From the NCBI GenBank assembly GCA_948144175.1, contig CANXME010000095.1, positions 434,001-498,000 on the forward strand: a DNA stretch of 64,000 nt, written 5' to 3'. This document shows positions 52,279 through 63,716 of the stretch, in pieces. Below the pieces are notes generated by a model that did not search any database, was not told where the DNA came from, and worked only from the letters and a program-made list of their open reading frames with translations. The first letter of the stretch is position 1, and the number at the start of each line of letters is the position of its first letter. Position numbers and translations under genes: made by a program. Origin of the DNA: Closterium sp. NIES-65 (Eukaryota; Streptophyta; Zygnematophyceae; Desmidiales; Closteriaceae).

Positions 52279-52566
52279 GGAGGCATAGGGCCAAGGAGAA
52301 CTGACCGGGGGAGATAGTAAGGTCAGCTCTCGTTGGCACTGCGTGAAGCCAGTCGCCTGCCCCCACCCCTTTCAAACTGATCAGCCTGATCCCGTGGCCC
52401 CTGTGTCTGCCAGGTCTGTCTACAACAGTGTCGCCGAGGAGGTCTGCCGCCCGCTGCAGGTTTATCTGCTTCGAGAGGCCCATCTGCAAATTGCCTGTGC
52501 CCGCGCTGTCCGCTGTGTACTGGCTAAGGACCGCCCGCGCTTGGGGCAGGAGGCCTTCCTCCAAGG
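52279..52566 (-). pseudogene. L7 ORF2, segment upstream of the gypsy insertion
   Basis: Minus strand: EEGLLPQARAVLSQYTADSA, MGLSKQINLQRAADLLGDTV, DRPGRHRGHGIRLISLKGVG, AGDWLHAVPTRADLTISPGQ, FSLALCLRL, then the gypsy LTR. It matches the post-RT region of L4 and L5. At its right end it runs into a CT run coding Arg/Glu and the L8 3' end, which marks the 5' truncation of L7. Confidence 0.9.
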
Positions 52567-52992
52567 CCTCTCTCTCTCTCTCAAGCAGTCTTGTATTGAT
52601 AATGGTCATAGGATACAAGCATGGCATGAGTAGTTTGGCATACATGCTGCCCTAGAAGCATAGGCAATCCTGGCATGCATTGCTTGTACTATTCCCACCT
52701 TCCTTGGTACATGGCTGCTTAGGCATGCAAGCACCTATCACTAGGCCCCCATGGTGGCTCACGCGGCCTTGGTCTTGCCCCGGCTCCTTCTCTCCAGCCT
52801 TCTAGACTCTCAGGTCCCACACTTCCTCCACCTCATCTTCCAAGACCTGCCATATGTCCCCCATGCCTGGCTCCCAAGGGTCAGCCCAGGCCTAGGGGTA
52901 TGCTGCTTCCGCCGCCCTGTTGGACTTTGCCAGCATGGCGTTGGCTTGGCAGCGCTGCAGCATTACCGACCACCGTTGTCGGTAGTGTGCAG

Positions 52993-55965
52993 TCAGCCTG
53001 GAGGCAGCCTCCCTTGGCGGTGCTTCTTCTTGGCCGCACTCGTGCCTAAAATGCGGAAGAATTTCTGTGTGTCTCTCGCTAGTCCCCCGTAGGTTTCCAC
53101 AGCCAGGCCCAGGACCCCTGCAAACTCGGGGCGCTCCTCATACAGCCCCCTTTTGGTCCTGGCAGCGTCCTCTGCTGCCCACCTTGGCGCCTTTCTCCCT
53201 TGGGTATCCCGCCTCTGCAGCACTGGGTTGGTCACCGTCACGTCTGTGAGGTAGATTTCACCCGACTCCATGTCACGGAAGACCAGGTCCGCCCGTTTAG
53301 GGTTGACTTGGGGCGAAAATCCTGTCGTCTCGTGCAAGGTAGTGAAATCTGCCTCACGTGCCATGCGTAGTGCCGCGTACACCAGCGCGTTGTGGGTGTT
53401 GGTGCGGTCCCCCCCATCCGCGCATCTCAGCAGGTGATTCGGCAGGCTGCTGTCTACTATCTTGGAGCGCCTGCCGCGGCAGGGGCAGTTTTCTGTGACT
53501 GGAAGGGAAAGGCCGAGCCTGAAGCCTAGGGCTATGGCGAATTGCCCGGGTGAGAAGGTGAGGTCCGCTCGCGAGGGTATGGCATGCAGCCAGTCTCCCA
53601 CCCCTAGCGCCTGCAAGGCTATGAGCCGCACCACGTGCCCGTTATCCTCGCCCGGCTTGTCTACCTGGGTGTCTCCTATCAGCTCCACTGCCCTGTCCAA
53701 GTTAACCTCGCGGGATAGCCCCAACTGCAGCCGCCCTTTCCCCCCCTTCTGACGGTGGTGCTCATGTAGGAGTTCTAGTGCCTTTTCTGGCAACTTGCTT
53801 TTAAGGTCCTGCAGGGTCCCCCCTCCCCGTGCCGACACATCGATGCGTTCTGTAGATACCAGGTCTGCAGCCCGCCGCAGGGGGTGGTCTGGGTGCTCAG
53901 GGAGGCCACTCAGTAGGGTGTGGGCCGCGCATACGGATGCCAGGTAGGCTGCGGGTGCTTCTGAGACCGGATCTATGAGGCCCAGCCCGCCGAGGCATAC
54001 TGGAAGGGTCGCCTGCCTCCACACCAGGCTCTGATCGATCTCCTTCCTCGGCACGTGCAGGTGTGCCGCTTTGAGCGCCATCCACACCACTCCTTCGCTC
54101 CACTCTCGCCATTCTTCTAGGGGCAGCATGTCTGCCGGTGTTGTCCAAAGCAGGTATGAGATGCGCCTGGATACGCAGCGTGATAGTAACAGTAGGGCGT
54201 GTTGCGGGTGGATGCTGCTGATAAGGTCTAGGGGGGCCGCCACCACGTCTAGGGAAGCTGTGATCATGCACCTCCCGTATTCCCTTGTTCCTATGGGGCT
54301 CCCCAGGACGCGTATGCCGTCTATTGCTGCTACCAGGCCGTCAGGAAGGTCGTCCGGTATGCCTGATGGGCTCCAGGCAGATGATTTTGCGAGGTTGCAT
54401 TTGAGGCCACGGCCGGCGAGCTGCCTGGTGATGATCCCCAAGGTGAGTGCCGCTTCCTGCGCCGTCCCCACGATTGTAATGTCATCCGCGTAGGCCATGA
54501 CCGTGACTGTCGGGAAAATGTCAGACGCCACCTGAAGCGCCGGTTGAATAGCTGTCGCGAAAAGCATGGGGCCTAGTGGATCTCCTTGACGGACCCCGCG
54601 CGCTCTTGATGTGTGGCTCCGCGGAGCCGTGATCCAGTAGTAGGCAGGAGGGTGTGCCGTACAGCATACGCACTAGTGGTATGACGCGGCTGAGTCCAGG
54701 GAAATGCAGTGATTCGAAAAAACCGGCGCGTTCAACCGAGTTAAAGGCGTTTTCGATATCTAACTGCAGCGCCACTCGCTTCGGATCCTAATCTAACAGC
54801 GTCCGCACCATGTGAATAATACATTCGACGCCTCCAGGTACTGCCACTCCGAATTGTACCGGGAGGAAGTATTCTCGGATGGGCGTGCTTAGTTCCCTAA
54901 GCGTTGCCTTAGCTGTGAGTCGTAGTATCGCTTCTCCTATCGCTATGGGTCTGACACCACCGCCCGGTTTCTCCAGGGCTACTAGTCTAGATGGTAGCAA
55001 GAGCTTCGTCAGTTCCGCTGGCAGGTGGGTGCTAAGGACGTGGTTGATGACGCCGTGCAGGTAAGAGCATACTTCATTGTTGGTGAGCACAGGGTCTCGG
55101 AGGTGCTCGAAGTAGGTGCCTGAGGGTCCCGCTCCAATTCCATTGGGGCATTTCGCCAGGGTGCTTCGCTTTTAATGCTTCCAGGGTCGCATTTGATGGT
55201 TCTGCGAGTGGCGAAGTTTGTAACGCAGCTGCTGCTTTTGCGAGATTCGCCTTGCGCACGAGCCCCTCCGCCCTCGCGCAGATGCCCTCTCGGTTCGGCT
55301 GGTGACGACTCGGTTGGGAGTTCTGGGGTATGGTGCAGGCCTGGAAAGTACAGTAAGTCCCACTTTTCCAACTTGAACTGGTCCAGCCTTGTCACCACCT
55401 CGCTCCACCTGTTTCCAAGTGCGTTCCCAATGTTAGCTCTCAGTGTAAGTCGGGGCAGGAATAGCAACATTCGCCAGGCTCCTTGGCAGGTCAGGTTCTT
55501 GGAAAGCCGCAGAAGGGGAATCGTGAGGCAGTAGCTGTAGATTCCGAGAATGTTGGGGGGAAGCTTCCGAGCTAGGAAGGGCTGGGCACTGTTGCGTAGA
55601 GGTGACAGGTCCCACTCATTCACCTTCTGCCACGTGGCCTCGTCATCCGCGATATCTGCTGCTGAGCGCTCTCTATTTGCTGCCCTCGCACTAGCCTGTA
55701 CACTTGATTCGGCCTCCTGGGCTGGTTGTGGGCCACGCGGCCTCCTCTGTCCCTGGTTTGCGCCTGTGTTTGGGATCCCCTCCTCTGCGTCGAGGGAGAT
55801 ATCTTCAGAATCCCTCTCCTCCGATTCGATATATTCCCCGTCACTTCCTTCATCCTCTCCCCTCATTGAGTTTGTGTTCTGTCTTGTGCCAGTCCGCTCC
55901 AGCCTTCCGTGTCTTTCCTGCCAGTCCCCCGATCTGGCCTTTTCCCTTGCTACCGCTCGTACCAA
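52993..55965 (-). pseudogene. L8 ORF2: RT and endonuclease (several frameshifts)
   Basis: The minus-strand start region reads ARSGDWQERHGRLERTGTRQ, then FLARKLPPNILGIYSYCLTI and MLLFLPRLTLRANIGNALGN. After shifts: RLVALEKPGGGVRPIAIGEA, FGVAVPGGVECIIHMVRTLL, LQLDIENAFNSVERAGFFES. After another shift the frame 54567-52993 carries VMAYADDITIVG (catalytic), CPCRGRRSKIV...NHLLRC (knuckle), NPKRADLVFRDMESGEIYLT (endonuclease) and FAGVLGLAVETYG. The final frame shift near 53000 removes the normal C-terminus. The NGVG...SGTCFEHL motif is partly deleted near 55150. Confidence 0.9.
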
Positions 55966-56278
55966 GTTTCCCAGGCCTCCTCCCCTGCCTCAGCCCCTCC
56001 CTTGCGCTCCTCGCGCTGCCGCCCCAGGCGTCACGGTTTCCGGCGGTCGACCTTCAGCTCTCCGGTTGGCCTGCTCCCGCAAGGCCTGCTGCCGGTTCGT
56101 TCCCCCTTGGTGGCGGCCGCGTCTCGCTGCGGCCCTCCTCTCCTCTGCATCTTCGGTGGCGCTCTCCCTCTCCTCTTGCGCCTCCGCCTCTTCTTTCGCG
56201 ATCTCCAGCGGTGATGACTGGTCGGCGCCGCCCTCCACCTCGGCGACTGCCTGTGGCGGATCTGCCTGATGCGTCCAA

Positions 56279-56455
56279 TGTCAGAATGTTATGCTCTAGC
56301 CTGTAGTGGGGTGCTCTATAGCGAGTACAACCCTTCTAGGGTTTCCTATTTGTATCCTCATTCTTGCTAGTGCAAACCCTCTTTTGCCTAAACTCTTTCG
56401 GGCCTAGCTAGGGCTTTCGTAGCTATGGCTCCTGATTCTATCTACTATCTTCACA
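56279..56455 (+). repeat. Copia E 5' LTR (177 bp)
   Basis: TG...CA termini. Its core TCTAGCCTGTAGTGGGGTGC ... GAGTACAACCC ... TAGGGTTTCCTATTTGTA is shared with the remnant at 5545-5640. Confidence 0.85.
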
Positions 56456-56970
56456 TGGTTTCAGAGCGGTTATGCTCTCTGCCTGTGGGTACTACTGCTT
56501 CCACTGCTACACGCTCTGTCGCACGCCGCGTGGCGTGCGACGCATCGCGGCGATTTGCACTTTGGCGCGCGCCTCGGGGCGCGCGGCCCCTTTCTTTTCT
56601 GGCGCGCCACCCGCTGCCCCGCCGCGCCGCCCAGGGGAGCCGCGCGCGGCCCCTGCCCGTCCGTTACGACGGTCTGAGGTGTCGCGCGCGGCCCCGTCGC
56701 CGCCCGCAGTGGCCCCTTTCTTTTCTGGCGCGCCGCCCGCTGCCCCGTCGCGCCGCCCAGGGGAGCCGCGCGCGGCCCCCGCCCGTCCGTTACGACGGTC
56801 TGGGGTGTCGCGCGCGGCCCCGTCGCCGCCCGCAGTGACCCCATCCCCACCCGCCGCGGCCCCGTCTCCGCGGGCAGCGGCCCCGTCGCCGCCCGCGCGG
56901 CCCCGTGGCCGCGCGCCGTTCTCCCCGTCGTCCCCCGCGCTCCCTCCCCGTCCCACCCGTTCTTGGGTTT
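56279..56970 (+). mobile_element. Copia E: 5' LTR and GC-rich leader only
   Basis: The LTR (56279-56455) starts TGTCAGAATG and ends TATCTTCACA; the five bases before it are TCCAA. A primer-binding-like TGGTTTCAGAGCGG follows at 56456. The leader (about 56470-56970) has two long direct repeats containing CTTTCTTTTCTGGCGCGCC and GAGCCGCGCGCGGCCCC (near 56590 and 56715), reminiscent of copia C's leader. No gag or pol follows; LINE-like sequence resumes by about 57350. The right end was not found, so the rest is deleted. Confidence 0.75.
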
Positions 56971-57350
56971 GGGGGTGAGGAGTGTGGGGGTGGTGGTTGT
57001 GGGGGTGTCCGCTGTGCGCGCCGTACCCCTCTTCTCCTCCTCCTTCGTCTCCCACTGCTGCAGCTGTCGCTGAGGGGGGTGGATGAGTGGGAGACTGGGG
57101 TTTAGGGTTTAAGGGGGGTGCGTGGGAGTGAATCTAGGGTTTGAGCAGTGGGCGTGTGTCGAGAAGTGTGGGGCAGTTGGGGAAGGTTGAGTGGAGGCAG
57201 CAGTCTTGTCGTCAGCAGCAGCAGCAGTCCGGAGGCTACAATCTCCGGTAGTCGCCAGTCGCGCGTGGGTCCGTTGCTCGTCTGCCGCTACTTTTAGCCG
57301 CGGGGCCAATTACTCTAGTAGTCCGGAGCATTGTTCCGGTAGCCACTGAG
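56971..57350. other. Unassigned GC-rich stretch between copia E and the L8 leader
   Basis: No convincing frame. It contains two TTTAGGG-like repeats (about 57098-57113) and CAG-rich sequence (57210-57230). It may be degraded L8 ORF1 or residual copia E leader. Confidence 0.3.
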
Positions 57351-57569
57351 TCAGCAGCTCCCAACCCGCTGGGTTGGGAGGAACCAAGCTCACCAGAGAA
57401 TATTGGCAGGAATGAGGCAGTAGGGGAGGCTTTATGTGCTCATGTACTCCTTATAGGCTTGCTGCAGGGAATACACTAGGGACAGGAGGCTAAGAAAGCC
57501 TTAAATCTATGCTATGCTAAGGCTAAGCTAAGCTAGAGAGCTTGGAGAGACTAAGGAAAGGGCCTAGTG

Positions 57570-57570
<1 letters not shown>

Positions 57571-57643
<73 letters not shown>

Positions 57644-57652
57644 TCTCTCTCT
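57571..57652. repeat. (CT)n microsatellite after L8
   Basis: About 82 bases of CT with one TAT interruption. Confidence 0.95.
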
Positions 57653-57681
57653 AATGGTCCATGTAAGGAAAATGCCTAGTG

Positions 57682-57682
<1 letters not shown>
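57653..57682 (-). repeat. 30-bp LINE end-to-end remnant between two (CT)n tracts
   Basis: AATGGTCCATGTA matches the LINE 3' terminus (AATGGTCCGTATA). The following AGGAAAATGCCTAGTGCC matches the L8 5' terminus (AGGAAAGGGCCTAGTGCC). It looks like a LINE reduced to its two ends. Confidence 0.75.

Positions 57683-57756
<74 letters not shown>
57683..57756. repeat. (CT)n microsatellite before copia D
   Basis: 74 bases of CT. Copia D sequence begins directly at 57757. Confidence 0.95.
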
Positions 57757-57758
<2 letters not shown>

Positions 57759-60700
57759 CTGCATTGGGAGTGGTGGCGGCAGCAGTGGTGGCGGCAGTGG
57801 GAGTGGTGGCGGCGGCAGTGGTGTCGGTCAGGGTGGAGCTGTTCAGAGGGGAGAATCTGGCGGTGGCCAGAGGCAGCAGCAGCAGCGTCCAAGCGATACC
57901 CCTACGCCCTAGCAACTTTGTGAGTGGTTTTCTTAACGTGGGGCGTCTGGGGGTAGTGTTCGCTGCCTGTATGTCATTCGCACAAGTGGTCGCGCTGGTC
58001 AGACATGCGGGAAGTTTCACACATAGGACCACTGCTTCTCCCGTCTTGACGACGCCTGGCGTGCAGTGTTTGGCGACGCGGCTGAGCTCCCCCGCTGGCT
58101 AGAGCTGCTTAGGCAGGATGTGGATATCTTTGCTCTTGACTATGATGCAATCCTTGCTACCATGTATGCTTTGACTGTTAGTGCTGAGGGTGACTGTTAC
58201 CTGTGTGTGCCGCCCGACCCAGGTATAGAGGCTGCTGCTCTAGCTGCTAGTGAGTCAACTCTCCCTGGTACTGCGCTTGCTGAGGCCTTACACACCTTCA
58301 CTCTTGACTCAGGTGCTTCCCGCTGTTTCTTTCGCGACAGTACCACAGTCACACCACTCCCTGCACCTATTGCAAGAAGACTGGCCGACCCCTCAGGGGG
58401 CCCAGTTCTTGCACGTTCCTCCATTGTTCTCCCGTGTCCGGCGGTTCCGTCTGGCTCACTCTCAGGTCTTCACCTCCCCTCGTTCTCCACAAACTTGGTG
58501 AGTACCACTGTCAGTATATCTGCACTGTGGATGCCCGATTGATCCTGGAGAGGGTTACAGGCACTTTCGCCTGGGGGGTTATGGGCGCACTGACCCGCTA
58601 CTGAAACAAGCCCTTCTATCCCAATGGTCTAGTGGTTGGGATTCTGACAACCACTACCCTCCAGGATGCGATGGTCACTACCACCACTCCTGGGGGTCAG
58701 CGTGTGTCGATCTGCACGTGCATACGGACGGGCCGTCACGTGGCCACGTTCACCCGTTCGCCTGGGTCGAGTCTGTACACACTAACTACTAAGCCTCCTC
58801 AGGTAGCTGCGTCTGCATCCGCGTCAAATCAGCTTGCAGCCCCCTGCTCGTGTCGCCTCTTGTCGCACCAGACTCTCCTTTGGCACCATTGTCTTGGTCA
58901 CCCCTCCCTACCACGCATCCGTGGCGTGCACTCCCGTCTCCTTGTCTCTGGTCTTCCCAGGTCTCTGCCTCCCCTCCCACCCTCGCCAGCCCCTCCCTGC
59001 CTTCCCTGTGTCGAGGGGCGGCAGCGCGCCGCTCCTCACTCCTCCTTGTTTCCCCCAACGACTGCTCCTCTGCAGACTCTCCACATGGACGTGTGGGACC
59101 CAGCCCACGTCCGTGGATAGGGCCGCGAGCGATGCTTTCTGCTGGTTGTTGACGACTACTCGCGTTACACCACGGTCTTCCCCTTGCGCAGCAAGGGGGA
59201 GGTCCCTGATGTATTGAACCCTTGGATCCGCGCTGTCCGTCTCCAGCTCCGCGAGCGGTTCCACACGGACCTTTCTGTCCTGCGTCTGCACTCTGACAAG
59301 GGTGGTGAGTTTGCCTCCGACCTCTTGCAGGACTTTTGTCGTGGGGAGGGCATTCGCCAGACGTTCACGCTTCCGGCCTCTCCGCTGCAGAATGGGGTTG
59401 CTGAGCGCCGCAATGGCTTAGTCATGGAGGTCGCTCGTACCTCCATGATCCATGCGGCTGCTCCCCATTTTCTGTGGCCGTTTGCGGTTCGGTACGTTGC
59501 GCATCAGCTCAACCTCTGGCCCCGTGTCTCCTTGATAAAGACCTCGCCTACACTGCATTGGACGGGGAAGGTTGGCGATGCATAGGTGTTCCAGGTCTGG
59601 GGCTCTTGTGCCTTTGTCCGCGATACTTCCGCGGACAAGCTCTCCTCCCGTGTCATTCCCTATGTCTTCCTTGGATTCCCCCCTGACGCGCCTCGCTGGC
59701 AGTTTTACCACCCCACCTCGTGTCGTGTCCTGCCCTCTGAGGACGTCACGTTTGACGTGTCGGTTCCCTTTTACCGTCTCTTCCCCTAGCGCACTGCCCC
59801 TCTCCCCTCCCCCCGCCGCTCTTCCTCGCACCAGGTCCACCTCCGGTAAACCCCCTCCCCCTCAGGGTCCTACTCCCTCAGGTGTATCTCAGGTAGACCT
59901 ACTCCCCTTGGCTGAGCCTTTCGAGGTAGCTATCGACTTTGGTGCTGCTGGGGGGGGTGCTGCTAGAGGTTCTGCGTCTAGGGATGCTGAGCTTGATCGT
60001 GCGGAGCCTGGGGGTGCTGAGCCTGGAGGTATTGTGTCTCCTGGAGGTCCTACAGCTGCCTTGTCACGGCAAGAGCCTCTCTCTCCACTGCAGCTGCACA
60101 AGTGGTTTGCTCGGCGTACCCGCCTTCCGAGTGGCGCTGGTGGAGCTGGGGGGCTTGCCGCTGGAGACACTACCGCTGGAGGCACTGGAGCTGGAGGCGC
60201 TGGAGCTGCTGGAGCAGGTGGTACTGCTGCTACTGGAGGTGCTGCTGGTCCCGGAGGTGCTCGTACTAGAGGTATTGGAGCTGCCTACGCTCGTGGTGCT
60301 GCTGCTGCTGGAGGTGCTGGAGGTGCTGGAGGTGTTGGAGCTGCTGGTCATGGAGGTGCTCGTGATGGAGGTACTGGAGCTGCCGGAGCTGGTGGTGCTG
60401 CTACTGCTGGAGGTGCTGGAGCTGCTGGAGCTGCTGGTCCCGGAGGTGCTCGTACTGGAGGTACTGGAGCTGCTGGAGCTGGTGGTGCTGCAGGTACTGG
60501 AGCTGGAGACCCCCGAGCAAGAGGTGCTGGCGCTAGGGGTGCTATAGTTGTCGGTACTGGTGCTGGAGTCACTGTGCGGCTGCGACCGTACTTCGTTCCA
60601 CTGCTTCGTCAGGCTCTTTGCCTCCCGTCTTCTACTGACCTTACTCCACCTCTACTGTATCTACAGCCAGCCTCCCCACTTCCTGATCCTTCTCCTTACA

Positions 60701-62814
60701 CTGAGGAGACAGACTCTCTTACAGAGCGTCGTCAGCCTGCGTCTCGCCCTGCCTCGCTTGTTCGCGCTGGTCGCACTGGTCGTCGTGTTCCGCGTCCGCG
60801 TCCTCCTCCTGTTCCTGGCACTCACGGTATGGTACTTCGTCCTTCCTCTGTTCCACTGCGAGTTCCCCTGCCATCTCCTCCGGCGTCCTCTCTTCCTGAC
60901 GTTCCGGACCCTGAGACTGACTTGGTTCGTGCTGCCAGCCCTACTGTTACACGTCTCCTAGCCACTGTTGTCACCGACCCTTCGTTTGAGTCCACTGCTG
61001 CGTCTGCCCTAGTTGCTGAGCTTGTTGACTTTGGTGCTACGTCTCGTCTCGACTTCGCCGCCACTCTGGTTGCTGAGTCTGAGACTGTCTGTCCTCCATC
61101 CGTCGGGGGTGAGTGTGCTCTTGCCACGGACGTCCTTGAGGACAGGCAAGAGGACTTTGAGTGTCTTGCAGCTGCTGTACCTCATCTCGTGGCCATGCTG
61201 CTTGCACCTGAGGGAGAACCGGATGCACTAGACATCCCGACCCCGCGCTCTTAGGCAGAGGCGATTACGGGTCCCTACTCCTCTCAACGGCAGACATTAA
61301 TGGACGCAGAGATGGCATCCTCGAAGTTGACAGGCACTTACATCAACGCATTTCCCCTTCCTGGGGCGAACATAGTCGATGGCATGTGGATTTTTAGGGT
61401 GAAGCAGCCGTCGGGTTCTCCGCCTATTTTCAAGGCTCATTACGTGGCATGAGGTTTTAGTCAGCGACAGGGAGTTGACTTCTTCCAGACCTTCTCCCCT
61501 ACCCCAAAGATGACCACTCTTTGGGTGCTGCTGCACGTTGCCGCTCAGCGTGACTACAAGCTTCATGCTCTTGACTTCAGCACAGCTTTCTTACAGGGCA
61601 CTCTGCATGAGGAGATCTGGCTGCGCCACCCACGTGGCTTCACTGGGTCGTTTCCTGCAGGTACCGAGTGGAGCCTCCGGCGGCCAGTCTACGGTCTCCG
61701 CCAGGCGCCTCGTCAGTGGCACGACACAATGAGGACGACACTTGCGGCACTTGGGGTTGCTCCTTCGACTGCTGACCCGTCGCTGTTTCTGCGCACCGAC
61801 ACTTCGTTGCCGCCATTCTACATCCTCGTATACGTCGACGACTTCGTTTTTGCCACTGCTGAAGAGGCACTGGCCCTTGTGAAGTCGGAGCTATAGAGGA
61901 GACACACGTGCATAGACCTGGGTGAGCTGCGCAGCTATCTTGGCTTGAAGAACACCGGGGACAGAGCACGGCGCACCATCACCCTGACTCAGTCACACAT
62001 GGTGCAGCAGGTCCTTGAGCGCTTCGGCTTCACTTGGTCCTCGCCACTGTCCACTCCTTTGCCTACCGCTCACTCGCTCTCAGCTCCACCTTCGGACGAG
62101 TCCATAGAGCCGAGTGGCCCGTATCGAGAACTTGTGGGCTGCCTCGTGTACATGATGACCTGCACTCGACCTGACCTTCCCTACCCACTTAGCATCCTTG
62201 CACGCTACGTTGCGCTCGGGAGACACCGACCTGAGTACTAGGGCTCGTGCTAAGAGGGTGCTGTGCTACTTGTGTAGTACGTCAGGCATGGGGCTCGTGC
62301 TTGGAGGACAGGGTTCAGTTGTCCTCACTGGACACGCAAACGCTTCTTGGGTTGACGACATGGCTACGCAGCGGTCGTCACAGGGTTACACTTTCGGCCT
62401 TGGCTACGGCTCTGTTTCTTGGCGGTCTACCCGCTTGTCTTTTGTTCTCAGTTCAAGTTGTGAGGTTGAGATCTACGCAGGGAGAGCATGGCTGCATAGG
62501 AGTTACGCTGGCTCACCTACCTGTTGACCGACCTGGGAGAGCGGCCTTGTTCTCCTCCATTTCTGTACGTAGACAACAAGGCCATGATTGCCTTGTGTCA
62601 GGAGCACAGAATGGAGCACAGGACGAAGCACATTGCTCTTCGTTACTTCCTTGCTCGAGAGCTGCAACAGCGTGGTCAGCTTCGTCATGCTTACGTGGCC
62701 ACTCGGGCCAACACTGCTGATATATTCACCAAGGCACTTCAGTCTGGTGATCATCGGCGTTTCTGTACTGCTTTAGGCCTTCTGCTTGCTTCGTCTCACT
62801 TGCTCACTACGTGA
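57757..62814 (+). pseudogene. Copia D gag-pol (many stops)
   Basis: Gag remnant: Gly-rich, then LYVIRTSGRAGQTCGKFHT with a stop. Protease FTLDSGASRCFFRDS. Integrase WHHCLGHPSLPRIRGVHS, LHMDVWDPAHVRG then TAG (59118-59120; copia C has CAG), LHSDKGGEFASD, SPLQNGVAERRNG. TAG at 59583 and 59787. After a shift, a long Gly/Ala linker to 61254 (TAG where others have Tyr). RT carries LDFSTAFLQG and YVDD (in LVYVDDFVFA), with a TGA near 61450 (others Arg) and TAG at 61894 (others CAG). A shift follows 62239, then RNase H SCEVEIYAG and YVDNKAMIALCQEHR. Natural stop TGA at 62812-62814. Confidence 0.92.
58509..58649 (+). repeat. 141-bp solo-LTR-like insert in copia D, TSD ACCAC
   Basis: It begins TGTCAGTATA and ends GGGATTCTGACA, so the terminal six bases are inverted repeats and are like copia LTR ends. 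ACCAC flanks it (58504-58508, 58650-58654). It lies between NLVS and LQDA of the integrase-proximal region, where copia C has no insert. The 3' part has TGGTCTAGTGGTTGGGATTC, resembling a tRNA A box. Confidence 0.75.
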
Positions 62815-63041
62815 CTTTGCTTGTACTGTTATCTACATATATATACCTGCATGCTTACACTTGCTAGGTTGTGATCACTGTACTGCTTGTTCTCATTTAT
62901 ATAACTCTGCATGTGAACTAGCCTTGTGGCCAATTGCTTGTGCTCAGAGTGTGTGGTGACTTGTGATCCACCCTGAACTTACTCTGCTTTTCTTGACTGG
63001 TCTTGTGACCTCTTGTTCTACCCACTTTGCCTATGGGGGTG

Positions 63042-63167
63042 TGTCATACTATTATGTTGTATTTGTTGTGTAGGCTCCATTGGGGTAGCCGATACAAGGG
63101 TACAACTCAATTAGGGTTAGTACCACATTTCTATTCAATGCATTCATTCTCGCTTAGTATTCTGACA
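63042..63167 (+). repeat. Copia D 3' LTR (126 bp)
   Basis: Starts TGTCATACTATT after TATGGGGGTG and ends TAGTATTCTGACA. The next five bases are CAGCT; the matching left flank is lost. Confidence 0.85.
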
Positions 63168-63370
63168 CAGCTCGAGCACTTTGCGAGGCGAAAAAAATCA
63201 AATTGGGGCCGAGTTGAACTCAATCGTTGGATATATCCTCAAGGCTGCCTAAGTGGCTGGGCCGACCATCCGAACCGAGATTTGAGGAAATGACTTATAT
63301 CTCGACTCTATTGATTCAATGTTTTTGTCATACGTTATGATCACCGCCTGATACAAAGCTCGCGTCCTAT
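63168..63370. other. Short spacer between copia D and copia F
   Basis: About 200 bases of moderate GC with no frame or repeat that I recognise. It is possibly flanking host DNA. Confidence 0.5.
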
Positions 63371-63503
63371 TGAGAAAATTGAAACGAGAATGAATGAACT
63401 ATGAATGAAGTGGGTACAAGTACTAACCCTAATTGGGTTGTACCCCCTATGGGATACCCCACTACAGCCTACACAAATGTATAAGCTATATAATGTTCTA
63501 ACA
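63371..63503 (-). repeat. Copia F 3' LTR (133 bp)
   Basis: On the minus strand it starts TGTTAGAACATTATATAGCT and ends CAATTTTCTCA. It is closest to the copia B LTR in the shared CCCATAGGGGGTACAACCCA block. Confidence 0.88.
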
Positions 63504-63716
63504 CACCCCCATAGGCAAAGTGGGGGAGAACAAGGGGTCACAAGACCAGTCAAGCAAAAACAAAGCAAAGCAAGCTCAAGGTGCAACTCAAAATCACCAA
63601 ACAGTCCGAGCACAAGGTCAAGGCCACAAGGCCAGTTCACATGCAAGAGTAGACATATATTTATAAGGCTAAACAAGCAAGAGCAGGTATATACATATGT
63701 GACAGTAGAAGCAAGG

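Larger units (their letters stand above)
45144..52566 (-). mobile_element. LINE unit L7 (family F2), 5'-truncated, split by the gypsy element
   Basis: L7 comprises 45144-46234 and 52279-52566, with the gypsy element and one copy of its target duplication between. Its 5' part is missing: at 52566 it meets the CT run and 3' end of L8 within ORF2 (SQYTADSAGTGNLQMGLSKQ). The 3' UTR holds a run of about 21 C (45471-45491). Only the C-terminal third of ORF2 remains. Confidence 0.9.
52581..57570 (-). mobile_element. LINE unit L8 (family F2), interrupted by copia E
   Basis: The 3' end (AAGCAGTCTTGTATTGATAA in + orientation) follows CT at 52567-52580. ORF2 lies at 52993-55965. The ORF1 region is interrupted at 56279 by copia E. 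From about 57350 the sequence is again LINE-like 5' leader (CCCGCTGGGTTGGGAGGAAC; GACTAAGGAAAGGGCCTAGT) and meets (CT)n at 57571. Confidence 0.8.
57757..63167 (+). mobile_element. Ty1/copia element D, 5'-truncated
   Basis: It starts at the (CT)n edge inside the Gly-rich part of gag and runs through protease, integrase, linker, RT and RNase H to a 3' LTR (63042-63167). A 141-bp solo-LTR-like insert sits at 58509-58649. Many nonsense codons and several shifts make it the most decayed of the plus-strand copias here. Confidence 0.9.

Noticed and set aside
57098..57113. TTTAGGG-type telomere-like repeats
   Set aside because: Only two units; too short to indicate a telomere or interstitial telomeric array.
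58617..58649. tRNA-Glu gene
   Set aside because: Only the acceptor/D-arm part and A box are present; no anticodon arm, B box or 3' half follows.
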